This document shows positions 1 to 11,368 of a stretch of DNA of 64,000 nt, piece by piece. The notes beneath the pieces were generated by a model, which was not told the origin of the DNA, did not search any database, and was given only the letters and a program-made list of their open reading frames with translations. Position numbers and translations under genes: made by a program. How positions within the stretch are numbered: position 1 is the first letter of the stretch; the number at the start of each line of letters is the position of its first letter. The stretch comes from Cystobacter ferrugineus (GTDB taxonomy: Bacteria > Myxococcota > Myxococcia > Myxococcales > Myxococcaceae): NCBI RefSeq assembly GCF_001887355.1, contig NZ_MPIN01000003.1, positions 494,919-558,918 of the forward strand, read 5' to 3'.

Positions 1-1294
1 CGGATCCACCTCGATGTCCCGGCGGCAGGGCGAGCGCGCGCCGCAACAGCACGTCGAGCGGCTCCCACTCGATGAGGAAGCCATCGTGGCCGTAGGAGCT
101 GGAGATCGCGGCGTACTCCGCGTGACGGCCCAGGTCGCGCAGGCTCCGGGCCAGCTCTTCCATGTGCCGCGCGGAGAAGAGCTGATCCTCCTCGATGCCC
201 ACGCACAGCGCGCTCGCCTGGATGCGCGGCACGCCCCACTCTTCCCGGGTATCGGGCTCGGGGGGCCGCGAGAGATCGTGGTGATCCATGGCGCCCAGGA
301 GCGCCAGGTAGGACCGGGCATCGAAGCGCGCCCGGAGCTTGGTGCCCTGGTGTTCCAGATAACTCTGGATGGGGTAGTGCCCCCGCGAGGACCAGCCCGG
401 GGCCTGGGTCTCTCCGGGTCGGGGCCGGCCGCGTCCGTGGTGCGCGTCCATGCCCGGCTCCGCGCGGTAGGTGAGGGTGGCGAGCTGGCGCGCCAGCTCC
501 AGTCCCCGCTCGGCGTTGTTCGGATACCCGGGGTCCGCCAGTAGCGTCTGCCGCGCCACGTGGTTCCATCCCACCACCCACGCGCTCGACTCGCTCGCGG
601 CGGCGATGGGCGCGATGCGCTCGAAGCGCTCGGGCGCCAGCACCGCGAGGCACAGGACGATCATCCCCCCGAGCGAGCCACCCGTGAGGAGCGACACGCG
701 CTCGATGCCCAGCGCGTCCAGGGACTGGAGGATGGCGCGCGCCTGATCCCACGGGGTGATCGTCGCCGGGAGGTGCGTCTCGTCGAGCCGCGGGTCTCCC
801 TTGAGCAGCGGAGCGGGGGGCCCGAAGCGCGCGTCCTCCCCGCGCCGGGGAAAGCCCTCGTCCGCCGGGCCCGAGCTGCCATAACAGGAGCCCAGGTTGT
901 TGAAACACAGCAGCCGCACCCGCTCGGGCTCCAACGCGCGGCCCGGTCCGATGACGGGCTCCCACCAGCCGCCCGGCCCTCCGGCGCGCATGTCCCCGGT
1001 GAGCGCGTGCACGAGCAGCACCGTGGGCACGGACGTGTCGAGGGGCACTCGCTCCGGGGGCGGGAGCGAGTCGGTCAGCTCCTCCAGTTCCGCCCGGGTG
1101 CGGTGGACGACCTTCAGGGCATTGTCCCGCACCGCCTCCTCCGAGAGGAGGTGGGCGCGGGATTGGAGCCAGGGGAGATCCCCGGCGGGTCCCCACCACC
1201 AGCCCCGCGCGATGTGGGAGCGGATCCGGGCACCGGCCTCGAGGGGCAGGTCGGGCAGGGGGAGGTCGAAGACGCGGGAGGAGGAAGAGGACAT
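1..1294 (-). CDS. metX: Homoserine O-acetyltransferase (MetX), 3' end beyond the window
   Basis: Alpha/beta-hydrolase of the MetX family, which acetylates L-homoserine to O-acetyl-L-homoserine, the substrate of the sulfhydrylase encoded just upstream. Reading leftward from the ATG at 1294, the frame stays open to base 1, so the C-terminus lies outside the window. Visible family signatures are the HALTGD segment (about residues 96-101), a GGSLGG nucleophile elbow with Ser207, and near the edge SYGHDGF, which would carry the catalytic His. The HALTGD motif lies further from the start than in typical MetX proteins, so there is an N-terminal extension or the true start is internal. It lies 31 bp downstream of metY on the same strand, consistent with one metY-metX transcript. 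Confidence 0.88.
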   Translation of the reverse strand, partial: MSSSSSRVFDLPLPDLPLEAGARIRSHIARGWWWGPAGDLPWLQSRAHLLSEEAVRDNALKVVHRTRAELEELTDSLPPPERVPLDTSVPTVLLVHALTGDMRAGGPGGWWEPVIGPGRALEPERVRLLCFNNLGSCYGSSGPADEGFPRRGEDARFGPPAPLLKGDPRLDETHLPATITPWDQARAILQSLDALGIERVSLLTGGSLGGMIVLCLAVLAPERFERIAPIAAASESSAWVVGWNHVARQTLLADPGYPNNAERGLELARQLATLTYRAEPGMDAHHGRGRPRPGETQAPGWSSRGHYPIQSYLEHQGTKLRARFDARSYLALLGAMDHHDLSRPPEPDTREEWGVPRIQASALCVGIEEDQLFSARHMEELARSLRDLGRHAEYAAISSSYGHDGFLIEWEPLDVLLRRALALPPGHRGGS

Positions 1295-1325
1295 GGAGGG
1301 TCTCCAGGAAGAGCGAGGGAGGGGT

Positions 1326-2749
<1,424 letters not shown>

Positions 2750-3004
2750 CGGGCGGGCGCCCACCACTCGGCATCAACATTCGACGGCTGTTCCGAGCCA
2801 CGGAGATCATGACGGGCGGCAAGATGCCCCTCCTCCGCCATCTTGTCAATACATCCGCCGTAACGGATACGTGACGGCTTGAAAGCAGGCGAGCAGGCGT
2901 GCATGACTCGCGGACAAGAAGGACGTCTTCCATCCATCATCTGGAGGAGGACGCCAGCGGGGGGCCCCGTGGACTAATAGGAAAAGCAAGGAGAAGATGC
3001 GGGG

Positions 3005-4573
3005 GTGACTCCCTCGGTTCCTCCCCCCGCTCCAGGCAAGTTCACCGCGTCGGGCCGTTTCGCGGCGGTCAACGCGGCGGTCAAGTCGCTCTGGCTGGTG
3101 CCGCCCCGGGTGATGTTGCAGCGCCGCGCCTCGCGCACGCTGCTGATGCACGCGCTGCGGGCCTCCGCCCGGGTGCTGTTCCTGCTGGCCGCGGACGCCA
3201 CGGCCTTCGTGCTGGCGCGCGCCGCGCTCAATGCGTTCAAGACGAGCCATCGCCTCGAGCCGCTCGACGCTGCCACGCGCTGGGCGGTGCCTCCGCTGGG
3301 CTCCGCGGGCGGCTGGCAGATGGGGGCCGCGCTCGTGGTGGGGCTGCTGGTGGCGGGGGCCTACCACTCGGGGGATGACTGGCGCTCGCCGCGGAAGATC
3401 GTCAGTGGCGTGCTGCTCGCCGTGGGCCTGGTGCTCTGGCGAGACCTGTGGCTGCGCGGCATCGCGCCCGTGGTGGTGCACTACCTCACGGCGGTGGCGG
3501 GCCTGGGCATCGCCCTGGTGGGGGCGCGCCGGCTCCTGGCCTGGCTCATCGCCCGGCTCATCCGCATTCCCCTCTTCAGCTCGCCCGCCGAGCGTGTGCT
3601 GCTGGTGGGAGATCCCGAGGCCCCGGAGAGTCGCCGGGTGCTCGAGCGCCTGGAGCACTTCGGCGTGCTGGACATGATGGGCTGGGTGTCCATCCAGAAG
3701 AACGCGCAGGTGTCTGGCGGGGACAAGCTGCTCGGCTCGTTGGATGACCTGTGGAGCGTGCTGCAGAACAACTCCGCGGACACCGTGGTGCTCTGTGGGA
3801 TGCTCGGGGACGCGCAGCTCAGGCAGTTGCTCGAGGCGGTGGACTCCGCGGGCGTGCGGCTGCTCGCCGTGTCCCGGTATGACCGGCTCGGGGGCTGGGT
3901 GCGCCCCTCACCCATCTCCTACCGCGCCATGCCCTTCATGGAGCTGACACTGCCGTCGCTGCGCGCGCAGCAGCTCTGGGTGAAGCGGATCGTGGACCTG
4001 ATGGGCGCGGGGCTGGGGCTGCTCATCATCTCGCCGCTGCTCGCGCTGATCGCCATGGCCATCAAGCTCGACTCGCGCGGGCCCGTCTTCTTCGCCCAGG
4101 AGCGCGTGGGGCGCGGCGGCCGCACCTTCCGCATGATGAAGTTCCGCACCATGCGGGTGGGCGCGGACGCGGAGAAGGCGAAGCTGGCGCACCTCAACAC
4201 CAGCGGCGACGCGCGCCTGTTCAAGATTCCCAATGATCCGCGCGTCACGCGCGTGGGGGCCGTCCTGCGCAAGTGGAGCCTGGACGAGCTGCCCCAGCTC
4301 TTCAACGTGCTGCGCGGGGAGATGTCCATCGTGGGGCCCCGGCCCTTCTTCGAGTCGGACCTGGCGACCTACCGCGACCACCACTTCGGCCGGCTGGGGG
4401 CCCGTCCGGGCATCACCGGCCTGTGGCAGGTCAGCGGCCGCAGCTCCATCACCGACTTCGAGGAGGTGGTTCGGCTGGACTGCGAGTACATCCACCGCTG
4501 GTCGCTCTGGCTGGACATTGAAATCCTCTTCCGCACGTTGCCAGCGGTGCTCCGGCGCACGGGCGCCTACTGA
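3005..4573 (+). CDS. Polyprenyl-phosphate sugar-1-phosphate transferase (WbaP/EpsZ-like)
   Basis: A 522-residue membrane enzyme expected to transfer a sugar-1-phosphate to undecaprenyl phosphate and so start assembly of an exopolysaccharide or O-antigen repeat. The N-terminal half holds several hydrophobic segments (about residues 55-180) and a CoA-binding-like fold. The C-terminal third is the bacterial sugar transferase domain, with [13 protein letters not shown] followed by a long hydrophobic stretch, the [11 protein letters not shown] and FRMMKFRTM motifs, [21 protein letters not shown], and the terminal [14 protein letters not shown] block. The start is a GTG preceded by AAGGAG. There is no polysaccharide cluster around it, so it is a stand-alone priming transferase here. 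Its stop overlaps the stop of the convergent deoD gene by 7 bp. Confidence 0.85.
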   Translation: MTPSVPPPAPGKFTASGRFAAVNAAVKSLWLVPPRVMLQRRASRTLLMHALRASARVLFLLAADATAFVLARAALNAFKTSHRLEPLDAATRWAVPPLGSAGGWQMGAALVVGLLVAGAYHSGDDWRSPRKIVSGVLLAVGLVLWRDLWLRGIAPVVVHYLTAVAGLGIALVGARRLLAWLIARLIRIPLFSSPAERVLLVGDPEAPESRRVLERLEHFGVLDMMGWVSIQKNAQVSGGDKLLGSLDDLWSVLQNNSADTVVLCGMLGDAQLRQLLEAVDSAGVRLLAVSRYDRLGGWVRPSPISYRAMPFMELTLPSLRAQQLWVKRIVDLMGAGLGLLIISPLLALIAMAIKLDSRGPVFFAQERVGRGGRTFRMMKFRTMRVGADAEKAKLAHLNTSGDARLFKIPNDPRVTRVGAVLRKWSLDELPQLFNVLRGEMSIVGPRPFFESDLATYRDHHFGRLGARPGITGLWQVSGRSSITDFEEVVRLDCEYIHRWSLWLDIEILFRTLPAVLRRTGAY

Positions 4574-5283
4574 GCGGCGGCCACGTCCAGGGCCAGTTCG
4601 ATCATCTCGTCGAACGTGGTCTGGCGGTCGGCGGCGCTGAGGGACTCGTGGGTGAGGATGTGGTCGGACACCGTGAGCAGGCCGAGGGCCCGGGCGCCGA
4701 ACTCGGCCGCGACGCCGTAGAGGCCCGCCACCTCCATCTCCACCGCGAGCATGCCCATGCGGGCGTACACGGCGTTCTTGGCCACCTCGCCCTCGGGGGC
4801 GTAGAAGAGATCCGAGGTGAACACGCTGCCCACGCGCACGGGCCGTCCGCGCTTCTCGGCGGCCTCCACCGCCTGACGGGCGAGCATGAAGTCCGCCACG
4901 GCGGGGAAGTCATGGCCGCCCAGGCGCATGCGGTTGACGTTGGAGTCGGTGCCCGCGGCCGTCGCCACGATGATGTCGCGCAGCTTCACGTCCTGGCGCA
5001 GGGCGCCGCAGCTCCCCACGCGGAGGATGACGCGCACGCCGTACTCGCGGATGAGCTCGGTGGTGTAGATGGAGAGCGAGGGGATGCCCATGCCATGGCC
5101 CATCACGGACAGGCGGCGGCCCTGGTAGCTGCCCGTGTAGCCGAACATGTTGCGGACCGAGGTGACCTCGCGCGCGTCCTGGAGGAAGCGCTGGGCGATG
5201 TAGCGGGCGCGCAGCGGATCTCCGGGCATGAGAATCACCTCGGCGAAGTCTCCGGGTGCGGCGGAAATGTGAGGAGTTGGCAT
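4567..5283 (-). CDS. deoD: Purine-nucleoside phosphorylase, DeoD type
   Basis: A hexameric-type purine-nucleoside phosphorylase of 238 residues, which cleaves purine (deoxy)nucleosides with phosphate to base plus (deoxy)ribose-1-phosphate. The start was placed at the ATG of MPTPHISA because the family begins there; the frame continues upstream without homology. Signatures are GDPLRA (phosphate loop), [26 protein letters not shown] (nucleoside-binding Glu/Met/Glu) and SDH, whose Asp protonates the base. The gene is convergent with the sugar transferase and overlaps its stop codon region by 7 bp. It may share an intergenic region with the divergent histidine kinase gene. Confidence 0.9.
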   Translation of the reverse strand: MPTPHISAAPGDFAEVILMPGDPLRARYIAQRFLQDAREVTSVRNMFGYTGSYQGRRLSVMGHGMGIPSLSIYTTELIREYGVRVILRVGSCGALRQDVKLRDIIVATAAGTDSNVNRMRLGGHDFPAVADFMLARQAVEAAEKRGRPVRVGSVFTSDLFYAPEGEVAKNAVYARMGMLAVEMEVAGLYGVAAEFGARALGLLTVSDHILTHESLSAADRQTTFDEMIELALDVAAAQ

Positions 5284-5426
5284 GGGGCGGCAGCATAGCC
5301 CCTCCCCCGAGGACGAGATGAAGTTCCGGAATCCACCGCAACGGTGACTCCGCCCTGGAGCGTCAGGGGCCACGCCCCGGCCGGAGGCCGCGCCGCGCGA
5401 GGGGAACGCCATGCCCCGCGATGCGT

Positions 5427-5442
5427 TGGCGCCGGTCTTGCT
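5427..5442 (+). promoter_or_regulatory. Candidate sigma-54 (-24/-12) promoter for the histidine kinase gene
   Basis: TGGCGCCGGTCTTGCT has the invariant GG and GC dinucleotides exactly 10 bases apart and keeps the TTGCT -12 block. Transcription would start near 5453, about 14 nt ahead of the ATG at 5467. The position supports a real promoter, but no enhancer-type inverted repeat was identified upstream. Confidence 0.45.
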
Positions 5443-5466
5443 CGTGACAATCCTTGCGCGCAGACC

Positions 5467-8208
5467 ATGCGCTCCCTGTCCTTCCGTTCACTCTTTCTGC
5501 TGCTGATGGTGACACCAGTGGTGGTGGCGACGGGGCTGTTGGGCTGGTTGTCCTACCGGGCCGCCTACGAGGTGGTGGCGCAGGACGCCACCCGGGCGGT
5601 GGAGATCGCCGCGAACGCACGGGAGCAAGCGCTGCGGGTCCGCCTCTCCCGGCAGCGCGAGCGCGCGTACGGCTTCCTGAACCTCTCACGCGTGCGGTGT
5701 GCGCCCATGCCCGAGCGCGAGCGCACCCGGTGTTTCTGGGACGCGCTCGCCGACTTCGCCTTCACCGAGACGGCGCTGGGGGCACGGCTCCAGCTCTCCC
5801 ACGGCGAGCCCCTGCGGGTGGGCACCCCACCGGAGGACCCGGTACCCCTGGCGCGATTGCCTCCCGGCCAGTGGGTGCGCTTCGAGCCGAGGTCGGGCTT
5901 CGAGCGCGTGTACGAGCTCATCGTCCACTCCGGAGACGATCTGTTGGGAATACGCTTCGGCCTGGGCCCCATCAACGACATCTTCCAGGAGCGCTATGGG
6001 TTGGGGTCCTCCGGAGAGACCTTCCTGGTGGACCCCGAGGGTTTCTTCCTGACGATGCCGAGGTATTCCGGGTACGGAGTGGAGAGCCATCCCCTCGACT
6101 CGCGGCCCCTCGGGCTGTGTCTGGAGGGGCGGGACGGTGAGATGGCGGGGGTGGACTATCGTGGCGTCCAGGTCATCCACGCCTTTCGCTACGTCGAGGA
6201 GATAGGCGGGGGCTGCATCATGGCCCACATCGAGCAGTCCGAGGCCTTCGCCCCGGCGTACAGGTTGCGCCTCCGGGTGGCCCAGGCCTCCGCCGCGCTG
6301 GTGTCGCTCACCGTGGGGCTGTCCTTCCTCTTCGCGCGCCGGCTGTCGCGCCCCGTGCACAACCTCACGCGCACGGCGCGGGCGCTGCAGGCGGGCGACT
6401 TCGACGTCGCGGTGCCGGCCGAGGGTCCCGGGGAGTTGAAGACCTTCGCCACCACCTTCGCGCGGATGGCGCGCTCACTCCAGGCCTCCACGGACGAGCG
6501 CAACCAGTTGCTCGTGCGCGAGACGGAGGCCCGCCAGGAGGCCGAGTCCCAGAAGGCGCTGCTGCGGCTCATCATCGAGCAGAGCGGCGAGGGCCTCATC
6601 ATGGCGGACACGCAGGGCATCGTCCGCCTCTTCAATGCCGCCGCCGAGCGTCACCATGGGGTCTCCGCGGAGCAGGCGACCGCGCCGGAGCAGGCTCCGA
6701 CCTTCAGGCTCTTCACGGTGGACGGGCGGGTCATGCCGCTCGAGGAGACTCCCTTGCAAAGGGCGGTGCGGGGCGAGGTGGTGGCCAACGCCCGCTGGCG
6801 GGTGCTCCGGCCGGACGGCCAGTGGCGCACGTTGGAGGGAACGGCCTCGCCGCTGCGCCAGCCCGACGGCACTCCCGTGGGCGCGGTCCTCATCGCCCAT
6901 GACGTCACCCAACAGCAGCAGGCCGAGGCCGATCGCGAGCGGTTGGTGCACGAGCTGAAGATGGAGCGCACGCGCCTGGTGGCGCTCGCGGGCCTGTCGC
7001 GCGCCCTGGCCGAGTCCCGGTTATCGCTGGAGTCCATCCTGGACACCACGTGCCGGCAACTGGCCGAGCACGTCGGGGACGTCTGCTGCTGGCGGAAGGT
7101 CTCCGTGGATGGCGGCCTGTTGGAGGCCCGGGTGATTCATGGCCGGGACCCGGAGCTGGAGGCCAGTGCCCGCCAGTTCTTGATGGAGGTGCCCCTGCGC
7201 ACCCGGGATGAGGAGCCGGCCCGGGCGCTGGCCTCGGGCGAGCCCCTGCTCGTGTCTCCCCGCGCACCCGGTGTCCAGGACATATTCCTGGCGGTGCCGC
7301 CCAAGGGGGTTGCGGCGCTCGAGCGGTGGCGGCCGAGTGGTGCCGCCCTGCTTCCCTTGCGCGCTCCGGGGCGGCCGCTCGGCCTGATGGTGCTCTACCG
7401 GTTCGAGCCCAACCCGGCCTACACCGAGGACGATCTCGTGCTCTTCCGCGAGCTGGTCGACCGCACGGCGCTGGCCATCGAGAACGCCCGGCTCTTCCAG
7501 CAGGAGCAGCAGGCGGTGCGCATCCGGGACGATCTGGTGGCCGTGGTGTCCCACGACTTGCGCAATCCCATCTCCGCCATCTCCATGTCGGCCAGCGTGA
7601 TGCTCAAGCGCAATGAGCTCACCGACTGGCAGGCCAAGGGGCTCAGCCGCATCTACTCGGCGGCGGACCGGGCGCTGCGGATGATTCGGGATCTGCTCGA
7701 CTCCACCCAGGCGCGAGTGGGGGGCATCCCCGTGTCGCCCAGGCCGCTCGACCTGCACGGGCTCGCCCGGCACGTGGTGGAGGAAGTGCAGCTCGCGCAC
7801 CCCGAGCGGCACATCCTCTTCCAGGCGAGTGGCGACGCGCACGGCGTGTGGGACGCGGACCGCATGGCCCAGGTCATCACCAACCTGGTGGGCAATGCCG
7901 TGCAGCACAGCCCCGCGGACAGCGTGGTGCGCGTGGAGATGCGGGGCCTGGAGACGGAGGTCCAGTTGAGCGTGCACAACGAGGGCACACCCATTGTCGC
8001 CGAGGAGCTGTCGACCTTGTTCGAGCCCTTCCGGCGGGGGCGGGGGGCGGCGGGTGCCCCGGGCAGCGTGGGCCTGGGCCTCTTCATCACCCGGCAGATC
8101 GTGGAGGCGCACGGGGGCGTCATCGAGGTGCGCTCCCAGGAGGGGGAGGGGACCTTGTTCCGGGCCCGCTTCCCCCGCGACCGGATGCCCCCTCCCCCGG
8201 CGGTGTGA
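5467..8208 (+). CDS. Membrane sensor histidine kinase with HAMP, PAS and GAF domains
   Basis: A 913-residue sensor kinase. The ATG at 5467 was chosen because it starts a clean membrane anchor (residues about 7-28); the upstream frame is low-complexity. Order: TM1, a periplasmic sensor of about 240 residues, TM2 (about 268-290), HAMP, a PAS domain (about 360-485, [20 protein letters not shown]), a coiled linker, a GAF domain (about 520-685), HisKA with the phospho-acceptor His696 in [11 protein letters not shown], and a HATPase domain ([12 protein letters not shown]-box, [19 protein letters not shown]). There is no receiver domain and no adjacent response regulator, so it is an orphan kinase. 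The periplasmic part resembles a Cache-like sensor, but its ligand cannot be inferred. A sigma-54-like promoter sits directly upstream. Confidence 0.88.
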   Translation: MRSLSFRSLFLLLMVTPVVVATGLLGWLSYRAAYEVVAQDATRAVEIAANAREQALRVRLSRQRERAYGFLNLSRVRCAPMPERERTRCFWDALADFAFTETALGARLQLSHGEPLRVGTPPEDPVPLARLPPGQWVRFEPRSGFERVYELIVHSGDDLLGIRFGLGPINDIFQERYGLGSSGETFLVDPEGFFLTMPRYSGYGVESHPLDSRPLGLCLEGRDGEMAGVDYRGVQVIHAFRYVEEIGGGCIMAHIEQSEAFAPAYRLRLRVAQASAALVSLTVGLSFLFARRLSRPVHNLTRTARALQAGDFDVAVPAEGPGELKTFATTFARMARSLQASTDERNQLLVRETEARQEAESQKALLRLIIEQSGEGLIMADTQGIVRLFNAAAERHHGVSAEQATAPEQAPTFRLFTVDGRVMPLEETPLQRAVRGEVVANARWRVLRPDGQWRTLEGTASPLRQPDGTPVGAVLIAHDVTQQQQAEADRERLVHELKMERTRLVALAGLSRALAESRLSLESILDTTCRQLAEHVGDVCCWRKVSVDGGLLEARVIHGRDPELEASARQFLMEVPLRTRDEEPARALASGEPLLVSPRAPGVQDIFLAVPPKGVAALERWRPSGAALLPLRAPGRPLGLMVLYRFEPNPAYTEDDLVLFRELVDRTALAIENARLFQQEQQAVRIRDDLVAVVSHDLRNPISAISMSASVMLKRNELTDWQAKGLSRIYSAADRALRMIRDLLDSTQARVGGIPVSPRPLDLHGLARHVVEEVQLAHPERHILFQASGDAHGVWDADRMAQVITNLVGNAVQHSPADSVVRVEMRGLETEVQLSVHNEGTPIVAEELSTLFEPFRRGRGAAGAPGSVGLGLFITRQIVEAHGGVIEVRSQEGEGTLFRARFPRDRMPPPPAV

Positions 8209-8209
8209 G

Positions 8210-10045
8210 CTACAGCGCCGGGCACTTCGCCGGGCCGGCCGTGCCCTGGAAGAAGTAGCGGTAGGGGTCTGGCTTGAGCACGAAGTTGCAGGTGTTCACG
8301 CTGTCCGGATCGAGGTCGGGGTGGTTGCGCACGTAGCTGGCGATGTAGTCGCGCACGCCATCGGCCGACGTCCACAGCACGCGGCCCTCGCGGTACATGG
8401 AGTAGCCGCCGCCGCCGCCCGCCCGGTAGTTGTTGATGGCGACGCGGAAGACGTCGGTGTCGCTCACGTCCTTGCCCTGGAAGCGCAGGTGGGTGAGGCG
8501 CGAGCCGGCGGGCCGGGTGAGGTCGTACCCGTACTCGATGCCCGAGTAGAGATCCCAGTTGTAGTCGGCCACGGTGCCGACCAGGGCGCTCCGGGGCCGC
8601 GAGACATCGGGCGGGGCCTGGGTGTTCCAGGGCGCGAAGTAGTTCGCGTTCCACTCCAGGGCGCGGCGCAGGATGGAGCCGGTGATCTCCATCACGTAGA
8701 GCGTGTTGTCATAGATGTAGATGCTGTAGGCATCGCGCAGGGTGAGGTCTCCCTTGGGGAGCTGGCCCTCGTCGGTGAAGAGGGCCGCGAGCGAGAAGTC
8801 CACGGGGTGGCCATTGGCCGCGGCCGCCTCCTCCTGCACGGTGTTGATGAGATCCGCGAGCGCGCTGTCCACGTAGCGCGCCGGGAGGCCGCCGGGAAAC
8901 GCCGCGCGCGTGGAGCCGATGGGCGTGTTGACGTAGGCGAGGGTGGTGTCGTGGTAGCCGCGCACGAGCCGCGTCACTTCCGCGTCCTCCTCCACGCTGG
9001 CGTCCACCTTGAGCAGGCGCGAGTCCTTGCCCTCCACCTTCCAGTGCCCGTCCTCATGGACGAGCGACAGGTCCACCACGCCCAGGTGGCTGCCCCAGCG
9101 GTTGGGCTGGATGAGCAGCACGTCCTGGCCGCTCGTGTTGCGCAGCAGCATCTTGGGGATGGGCTGGTGGGTGTGGCCGGTGAGCATCACGTCGATGCCC
9201 TCGACCTGCTGGGCGATCTGCACGGCCTGGTTCTCGCCGGGCAGGTTGCCACGGTCGGCCCACTTCGACGTGTCCGCGTAGTCCACGAGCCAGCTCGCCG
9301 GATCGCTCGCGCTGCCGGTGGGCTGCTTGTCCGGGCCACTGTGGATGGCCACCACCACCACGTCCGCGCCCGCGCGCCGCAGCTCGGGCACGTACTCCCG
9401 GGCCGTCTCCAAGGGGTCCACGAAGCGCAGGCCGGGGATGTTCTCCGGGCGCTCCCAGGTGGGCACGCCCGGTGTCACCAGGCCGAGGATGCCGACCTTC
9501 ACCCCGCACACGTCCTTGAGGAGGTAGGGAGTGAAGGCCTCGCCGTCATCCGCGCTCTTGCGCACGTTGGCGCCGAGCACGGGGAAGTCCAGCTCGCGCT
9601 GGAACCTGCCGAGGGTGTCCAGGCCGTAGTTGAACTCGTGGTTGCCCAGCGCCATGGCGTCATAGCGCAGCGCGTTCATGGCCACGGCCATGGGGTGCTT
9701 GGACGTCTTGTCCACCAGGGCGTAGTAGGTGCCCAGGGGCGTGCCCTGGATGGTGTCGCCCGTGTCGAGCAGGAGGCTGCACTCGGGGTTCTCCGCGCGG
9801 GCCTGCTGCACGAGCGTGGCGACCTTGGCGAGGCCCCGCTGCGCGTCCGCCTTGCCGGTGAAGTAGTCCCAGGCGAACACGTTGGTGTGCAGGTCGCTCG
9901 TCTGCAGCAGCCGCAGGGTGCGCGGAGTGGGTTGGGAGGGAGGCGGAGGCTCTGGGGTTTCACAGGCGGCGAGTGGGAGGAGGGCGCAGGAGAGGACGCG
10001 GAGGAAGGCCGCGTGACGCGGGCGCGTCGCGGAACGTGGAGTCAT
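8210..10045 (-). CDS. Lipoprotein 5'-nucleotidase / 2',3'-cyclic-nucleotide phosphodiesterase
   Basis: A 611-residue secreted metallophosphoesterase of the UshA/CpdB family, expected to strip phosphate from nucleotides outside the cytoplasm. The signal peptide ends in a lipobox PLAAC (Cys28), so it is probably a lipoprotein, followed by a proline-rich linker. The N-terminal calcineurin-like domain carries TSDLHTN, DTGDTIQG, GNHEFNYG and the later GHTHQP metal ligands. The C-terminal 5'-nucleotidase domain contains NNYRAGGGGGYSM, the substrate-binding segment. The stop lies one base after the kinase gene ends, so the two are tightly convergent. UshA-type and CpdB-type activity cannot be told apart from this sequence alone. 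Confidence 0.85.
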   Translation of the reverse strand: MTPRSATRPRHAAFLRVLSCALLPLAACETPEPPPPSQPTPRTLRLLQTSDLHTNVFAWDYFTGKADAQRGLAKVATLVQQARAENPECSLLLDTGDTIQGTPLGTYYALVDKTSKHPMAVAMNALRYDAMALGNHEFNYGLDTLGRFQRELDFPVLGANVRKSADDGEAFTPYLLKDVCGVKVGILGLVTPGVPTWERPENIPGLRFVDPLETAREYVPELRRAGADVVVVAIHSGPDKQPTGSASDPASWLVDYADTSKWADRGNLPGENQAVQIAQQVEGIDVMLTGHTHQPIPKMLLRNTSGQDVLLIQPNRWGSHLGVVDLSLVHEDGHWKVEGKDSRLLKVDASVEEDAEVTRLVRGYHDTTLAYVNTPIGSTRAAFPGGLPARYVDSALADLINTVQEEAAAANGHPVDFSLAALFTDEGQLPKGDLTLRDAYSIYIYDNTLYVMEITGSILRRALEWNANYFAPWNTQAPPDVSRPRSALVGTVADYNWDLYSGIEYGYDLTRPAGSRLTHLRFQGKDVSDTDVFRVAINNYRAGGGGGYSMYREGRVLWTSADGVRDYIASYVRNHPDLDPDSVNTCNFVLKPDPYRYFFQGTAGPAKCPAL

Positions 10046-10228
10046 GGAAGAGGACCTCGAGGCAGGGCCCGGAACACCTCGCCGGGCGCGCGCACCCTAC
10101 TACCTGGCCCTGACCCCGGCCCTGTCCGATGGAGGACCGAGCGCTCGCATGCCGCTCATTGGAGTGGAGCTGCGCATGCCCCCTTCTTATTGTCCTGCCC
10201 CCCTCATCCTCGAAGGACAGGACGGACG

Positions 10229-11314
10229 ATGCGCGGTTTGCGTGAGACGAGAAAGCTGTGGGCGGTGCTGGCGGCGGTGTCGGTGCTGGGCGTGGGGTGC
10301 CGGGAGGACGAGACGCCGGACAACCCGGCTCCGGTGGAGCCCCCCATCACCACCCCGACCCATACGTGGAGCTGGGTCGATTTCCCCAACACCCAGTGTG
10401 ACGAAGGAACGCCCACGGGCCTGGGCGTCAACCTGTCGGAGAGCAAGAACCTCGTCATCTTCTTCAACGGCGGCGGGGCCTGCTGGGACGCGCGCACCTG
10501 CCTGGAGCAGAACACCTCCTCACATGGGCCCTTCACCAAGACCCAGTTCGATCAGCTCGCCCCGCGCATCTCGACGGGGAACATCTTCGACCGGGCGCTG
10601 GCCAACAATCCGTACAAGGACTGGAACCACTTCTTCATCCCGTACTGCACGGGCGACCTGCACATCGGCAACGCGGACAACGTGTACACGAGCGGCTCCG
10701 TCTCCGTGACGTTCCACCACAAGGGCCGGCCGAACGCCGAGGCCTTCCTCGCGCGCATCGCCTCCACGGTGCCCGAGCCCGAGCAGGTGGTCGTCACCGG
10801 CTCGAGCGCGGGTGGCTACGGCGCGGTGCTCAACTACGCGCTCGTGCGCTCGCACTTCCCCACGGCGAAGGTCTTCCTGCTGGACGACTCGGGGCCGATG
10901 CTCAAGAGCAACGCCATCCCCGCCCCCCTGCGGGCCGCCTGGGCCAACGCGTGGAAGTACGACGCGGTGATGAACGACATCGACCCCGCGGTGAAGGATG
11001 ACTTCTCGGCCATCCACCCGGCGCTCTCGCGCAAGTTCCCCGAGGATCGCATGGCGCTCTTGTCCTCGACTCAGGACCAGGTCATCCGGGGCTACATGGG
11101 GTTGACGCCGGACCTGTTCCAGGCGGCGCTGCTGGAGCTCTCCAGCTCGGTGTTGGATCCCCTCGCCCACACCCGGGCCTTCATCGTCCCGGGTCAGAGC
11201 CACACCATGTTGCTCAATCCCGGCGGCTACAGCGCCCAGGGCGTGCCGCTGCTGGAGTGGATCAACCAGATGCACACCGCGGACGACGCCACCTGGAAGA
11301 CCCTGCGGCCGTGA
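10229..11314 (+). CDS. Pectinacetylesterase-family serine hydrolase, lipoprotein
   Basis: A 361-residue exported hydrolase related to plant pectin acetylesterases. The start ATG follows GGACAGGACGG. The signal peptide ends with the lipobox LGVGC (Cys24). FFNGGGACWD (about 79-88) forms the oxyanion region and GSSAGGYGA (about 191-199) the nucleophile elbow with Ser193. A late QSHTML segment probably supplies the His. Several cysteines suggest disulfides. In the same window a PL9 pectate lyase and a GH43 enzyme are encoded, so a role in plant cell-wall saccharide breakdown is possible. Family members with other ester substrates exist, so the substrate is unproven. Confidence 0.75.
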   Translation: MRGLRETRKLWAVLAAVSVLGVGCREDETPDNPAPVEPPITTPTHTWSWVDFPNTQCDEGTPTGLGVNLSESKNLVIFFNGGGACWDARTCLEQNTSSHGPFTKTQFDQLAPRISTGNIFDRALANNPYKDWNHFFIPYCTGDLHIGNADNVYTSGSVSVTFHHKGRPNAEAFLARIASTVPEPEQVVVTGSSAGGYGAVLNYALVRSHFPTAKVFLLDDSGPMLKSNAIPAPLRAAWANAWKYDAVMNDIDPAVKDDFSAIHPALSRKFPEDRMALLSSTQDQVIRGYMGLTPDLFQAALLELSSSVLDPLAHTRAFIVPGQSHTMLLNPGGYSAQGVPLLEWINQMHTADDATWKTLRP

Positions 11315-11368
11315 GCGCTTCCGGGACGCGGCCTCGGGGTGAGGCCGCGTTCCAGGCTCCCCGCGTTC

